This document shows positions 60,996 to 64,000 of a DNA stretch of 64,000 nucleotides, piece after piece; the stretch's first letter is position 1; every line of letters begins with the position of its first letter. Below the pieces are notes generated by a model that did no database searches, had not been told where the DNA came from, and was given only the letters and a program-made list of their open reading frames with translations. Location: positions 22,231 through 86,230 of the forward strand of contig NZ_BMRN01000032.1 in assembly GCF_014648655.1 (NCBI RefSeq), written 5' to 3'. The position numbers were made by a program, and so were the translations under genes. Origin of the DNA: Streptomyces atratus. Its GTDB lineage: Bacteria > Actinomycetota > Actinomycetes > Streptomycetales > Streptomycetaceae.

Positions 60996-63900
60996 ATGCG
61001 ATACGTTGACGAGCCGAACACGAGCGGACGGTCCGAGGACGGAAGCGCGAACCCGGGGCCGGCACTCGCCCCCACCACGCTGCCGGACATCTTCGAAGCC
61101 CGGGTGGCGGCCACCCCGCAGGCCCTCGCCGTCACCGAGGGCGCCCTCACCTGGACGTACGCCGAACTCGACGCGCACGCCAACCGCATCGCCTGGTGGC
61201 TCATCGGCCAGGGCGCAGGCCCCGACGACCGGGTCGCCGCCGCCGTGCCCCGCGGCGCCGAACACATCGCCGCCCTGCTCGGCATCATGAAGGCCGGGGC
61301 CGCGTACGTACCGCTGGACCCCGAGCAGCCCATCGAACGCCTCACCCACCTGCTACGGGACATCGGCCCCAAGGCTGTCCTGCTCCACGCCGACCTCGCC
61401 CGCCGCCTCCCCGCCGGCGACGCCCGCCCCCTCCCGCTCGACAGCCCCGACACCGGCGCCGCGCTCGCCGCCTGCCCCGGCTCCGCCCCCCGCGACACCG
61501 ACCGGGCCCGGCCGCTGCTCCCGCAGCACCTCGCGTACGTCATCCACACCTCGGGCTCCACCGGCACCCCGAAGCCCGTCGGTGTCCCGCACACGGGCTT
61601 CGCCGCCCTCATGGCGACGGCGGCCCACCATCAGGCCACCGCCGGCGGCTCCCGCGTGCTCCAACTGGCCCCCGCCACCTTCGACGTGGCGATCTGGGAG
61701 CTGCTCACCACCTTCGCCGCCGGCGGCACCCTTGTCATCCCCGAACAGGACCGCCTGCTCGGCGAGGAACTCGCCGACGTGCTGGCCACCGAACGGATCA
61801 GCCACGTCACCCTGCCGGTGTCGGTGCTCGCCACCCTCCCCGCAGGCACCGAGTCCACGCTGCCCGAGCTGCGCCGGGTGCACGTCGGCGGCGAGAGCTG
61901 CCCGCCCGACCTCGTACGCCGGTGGTCCGCCGACCGCGAACTGGTCAACGGATACGGCACCACCGAGTGCTCGGTCGCCACAACCCTGACCGAACCCCTC
62001 ACGGCTCCCCGGACCGCCCCCGACGGCAGCACCGCACAGGTCCCGATCGGAACCCCGGTGGCGGAGGTCCGGGTGTTCGTCCTGGACGACACGCTGACCC
62101 CGGCTCCCACCGGCACCGCAGGGGAGCTGTACGTGACCGGTCCGGGCCTGGCACGTGGATACGTGGGGCGGTCCGGGCTGACGGCGGAGCGGTTCGTGGC
62201 GTGCCCGTTCGGGGTGGCCGGTGGGCGGATGTACCGGACCGGTGACGTCGTGCGGTGGAACGCCGACGGGCAACTGGAGTTCGTGGGCCGGGTGGATGAC
62301 CAGGTGAAGGTCCGTGGGTTCCGGGTGGAGCCGGGTGAGGTGGAGGAGGCACTGCGCCGGCTGCCTGCGGTGGCGCAGGCCGTGGTGGTGTCCTTCGCGC
62401 ACGCGACGGGTGACACCAGGCTCGTCGCCTACGTCGTTCCGACGGCCGGCGCCGAGGCGACGCCCGCGTCGCTGCGCGCCGAACTCGGCGCGGTGCTGCC
62501 GGGGTATCTCGTGCCCTCCGCCGTGGTCGTCCTCGACGCGCTGCCGCTGACGCCGAACGGGAAGGTCGACCGAGCGGCCCTGCCGACCCCGGAGTACGAC
62601 GGCACCGGAACGTCCCGCGCACCGCGCACCCGGACCGAAGAGGTGCTGTGCGGCCTGTTCGGGGACATTCTGGGGGTGCCGTCGGTCGGGGTGGAGGACA
62701 GCTTCTTCGACCTGGGCGGTCACTCGCTGCTGGCGACGCGGCTGGTGAGCCGGGTCCGGCGGGTGCTGGGGGTGGAGCTGCCGTTGCGGGTGCTGTTCGA
62801 GGCGCCGACGGTGGCGCAGCTTGTTCTTCGTCTCGACAGGGGTGAGGTGCGTCCGGCGCTGGTGGCGGGTCCGCGCCCGGAGTCGCTGCCGTTGTCGTTC
62901 GCCCAGCAGCGGCTGTGGTTCCTGCACAAGTTCGAAGGCCCCTCCGCCACGTACAACATGCCGCTGGCGCTCCGGCTCAGCGGCGACCTCGACCTGGCTG
63001 CCCTGGAGGCGGCGATCAACGACCTGGTCGCCCGGCACGAGCCCCTGCGCACCGTCTTCTCGGAAACCGCGGGCCGCCCCTGCCAGCGTGTCCTCCCCGT
63101 GGACCGAGCACGCCTGCCCCTGCACACATGCACCGTCGACGGCGACGACCTCGACGACGAGCTCCGCACCGCCGCCCGGTACCCCTTCGACCTCGGGACC
63201 GAGATCCCCGCCAAGGCCTGGCTTTTCCAGGTCGAGGGCGATCCGGCCGCCGCCGTCCTGCTCCTCGTCCTGCATCACATTGCGGGGGACGGGTGGTCGG
63301 CGGGTCCGTTGGCGCGGGACCTGGTGGCGGCGTACGGGGCACGGTCGGGTGGTGGGGCGCCTGGGTGGTCGGCGTTGCCGGTGCAGTACGCGGATTACAC
63401 CGTGTGGCAGCACGAGGTGCTGGGTGACGAGGCGGATGAGGCCAGTGTGGTGGGGGAGCAGCTCGGATACTGGGCCGAGAGGTTGGCGGGGTTGCCGGAG
63501 GAGGTGACGGTGCCGGGGGACCGGCCGCGCCCGGTTTCCGCGTCGTACGAAGGTGATGTGGTGCCGTTCGAGATCGGCCCCGAGATGCGTGCGGGACTGC
63601 GGGAGCTGGCGCGATCGGCGGATGTCACCTTGTTCATGGTGCTGCAGGCGGGTCTGGCCGCGTTGTTGTCGCGGTTGGGCGCGGGGCCGGATGTCGTGGT
63701 GGGTTCGCCGGTGGCCGGGCGTACGGACGAGGGGCTGGACGACCTGGTCGGCTTGTTCGTCAATACGCTGGTGATGCGGACGGATGTGTCGGGGGATCCG
63801 TCGTTCGGTGCGTTGTTGGGGCGGGTGCGTGAGGTGTGCCTGGAGGCGTATGCGCATCAGGACGTGCCGTTCGAGTTGGTGGTGGAGCGGCTGAATCCGG

Positions 63901-64000
63901 TGCGCTCTGGTGGGCGGCATCCTTTGTTCCAGGTGGCGTTGGTGTTGCAGAACAATGAGGAGGCGCGGTTCGGGCTGCCGGGGCTTGAGGTGCGTTCGGA
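60996..64000 (+). CDS. ilaS: Nonribosomal peptide synthetase, first modules (3' end outside window)
   Basis: The first 1001 residues are seen. Domain order is A (about 25-525), T (about 545-610), then C of module 2 (about 628 onward). A motifs are VIHTSGSTGTPKPVGVPH (A3), FDVAIWELLTTF (A4), NGYGTTECS (A5), YRTGDVVRW (A7) and NGKVDRA (A10). The T-domain Ser577 is in DLGGHSLLA. The condensation motif is LHHIAGDGWS (His761, Asp765). Starting with A-T and no C domain marks an initiation module. A provisional specificity reading is D-V-W-T-H-G-V-A; I do not assign an amino acid from it. In the ilamycin pathway this enzyme would build the whole heptapeptide. Confidence 0.95.
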   Translation, partial: MRYVDEPNTSGRSEDGSANPGPALAPTTLPDIFEARVAATPQALAVTEGALTWTYAELDAHANRIAWWLIGQGAGPDDRVAAAVPRGAEHIAALLGIMKAGAAYVPLDPEQPIERLTHLLRDIGPKAVLLHADLARRLPAGDARPLPLDSPDTGAALAACPGSAPRDTDRARPLLPQHLAYVIHTSGSTGTPKPVGVPHTGFAALMATAAHHQATAGGSRVLQLAPATFDVAIWELLTTFAAGGTLVIPEQDRLLGEELADVLATERISHVTLPVSVLATLPAGTESTLPELRRVHVGGESCPPDLVRRWSADRELVNGYGTTECSVATTLTEPLTAPRTAPDGSTAQVPIGTPVAEVRVFVLDDTLTPAPTGTAGELYVTGPGLARGYVGRSGLTAERFVACPFGVAGGRMYRTGDVVRWNADGQLEFVGRVDDQVKVRGFRVEPGEVEEALRRLPAVAQAVVVSFAHATGDTRLVAYVVPTAGAEATPASLRAELGAVLPGYLVPSAVVVLDALPLTPNGKVDRAALPTPEYDGTGTSRAPRTRTEEVLCGLFGDILGVPSVGVEDSFFDLGGHSLLATRLVSRVRRVLGVELPLRVLFEAPTVAQLVLRLDRGEVRPALVAGPRPESLPLSFAQQRLWFLHKFEGPSATYNMPLALRLSGDLDLAALEAAINDLVARHEPLRTVFSETAGRPCQRVLPVDRARLPLHTCTVDGDDLDDELRTAARYPFDLGTEIPAKAWLFQVEGDPAAAVLLLVLHHIAGDGWSAGPLARDLVAAYGARSGGGAPGWSALPVQYADYTVWQHEVLGDEADEASVVGEQLGYWAERLAGLPEEVTVPGDRPRPVSASYEGDVVPFEIGPEMRAGLRELARSADVTLFMVLQAGLAALLSRLGAGPDVVVGSPVAGRTDEGLDDLVGLFVNTLVMRTDVSGDPSFGALLGRVREVCLEAYAHQDVPFELVVERLNPVRSGGRHPLFQVALVLQNNEEARFGLPGLEVRS

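Noticed and set aside
61353..63920. 855-residue antisense frame opposite the NRPS
   Set aside because: The plus strand encodes perfect A, T and C motifs; the antisense product is low-complexity.

Overview
The window is high-GC actinobacterial DNA with strong third-position G/C bias, GTG starts, mycothiol- and F420-linked enzyme families and many TetR-type regulators. It is almost certainly a Streptomyces chromosome. From about 35 kb to the right edge it carries most of a secondary-metabolite cluster. Gene content and order match the ilamycin/rufomycin cluster known from Streptomyces atratus; the match is from memory, not from a search. Products of that family are cyclic heptapeptides containing 3-nitrotyrosine, N-prenylated tryptophan and 2-amino-4-hexenoic acid.

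Left part (1-34 kb) is ordinary Streptomyces chromosome. In order it holds a partial M20 peptidase, a geranylgeranyl-reductase-like flavoprotein, an F420-type DUF385 oxidoreductase facing a TetR gene across two matching palindromes, a two-component system, a stretch of decayed MarR and MFS genes, a mycothiol-dependent enzyme and a small membrane protein. Then come an MFS exporter facing a ROK regulator, a TetR gene next to a SHOCT/ABC/FtsX export operon, an RsbW-like ATPase, a Cds1-like PLP enzyme, two SRPBCC proteins around an SDR-DUF2867 protein, and a DeoR regulator. A large membrane hydrolase-like protein overlaps tail to tail with an unusual beta-helix/AAA ATPase. After two small proteins there is a transposase fragment, a frameshifted GNAT gene, an ArsR-type regulator with a clear palindrome, and a TetR/winged-helix/PPDK-like operon.

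Cluster part (about 34.9-64 kb, running off the right end). A StrR/NovG-like ParB-fold regulator (ilaB-like), a hydrolase-like protein lacking its serine (ilaC) and a P450 (ilaD) come first. Next is a 3101-residue type I PKS (ilaE; KSQ, dead AT, ACP, KS, AT, DH, ER, KR, ACP), a type II thioesterase (ilaF), an insertion-sequence relic, MbtH (ilaG), an aminotransferase (ilaH), a regulator (ilaI) and a DrrAB-type exporter (ilaJK). They are followed by a second P450 (ilaL), the nitric oxide synthase/P450/prenyltransferase operon (ilaM-N-O), an unknown protein (ilaP), an LLM oxidoreductase (ilaQ), a fourth P450 (ilaR) and the start of the NRPS (ilaS: A-T-C...).

How the genes fit together (inference). 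IlaE would build a C6 hex-4-enoyl chain by using one extension module twice. Oxidation at C2 (a P450, perhaps IlaL) and IlaH would turn it into 2-amino-4-hexenoate. IlaM makes NO for IlaN to nitrate tyrosine, and IlaO prenylates tryptophan. IlaS, helped by IlaG and IlaF, assembles and cyclises the peptide. IlaD and IlaR oxidise side chains, and IlaJK export the product. The most interesting unexplained signals are the dead loading AT, the sharply bounded codon-usage patch in the second KS, a leader-peptide/hairpin arrangement ahead of the NO synthase gene, a ribosome-site-masking inverted repeat ahead of ilaL, and non-canonical I-helices in three P450s.
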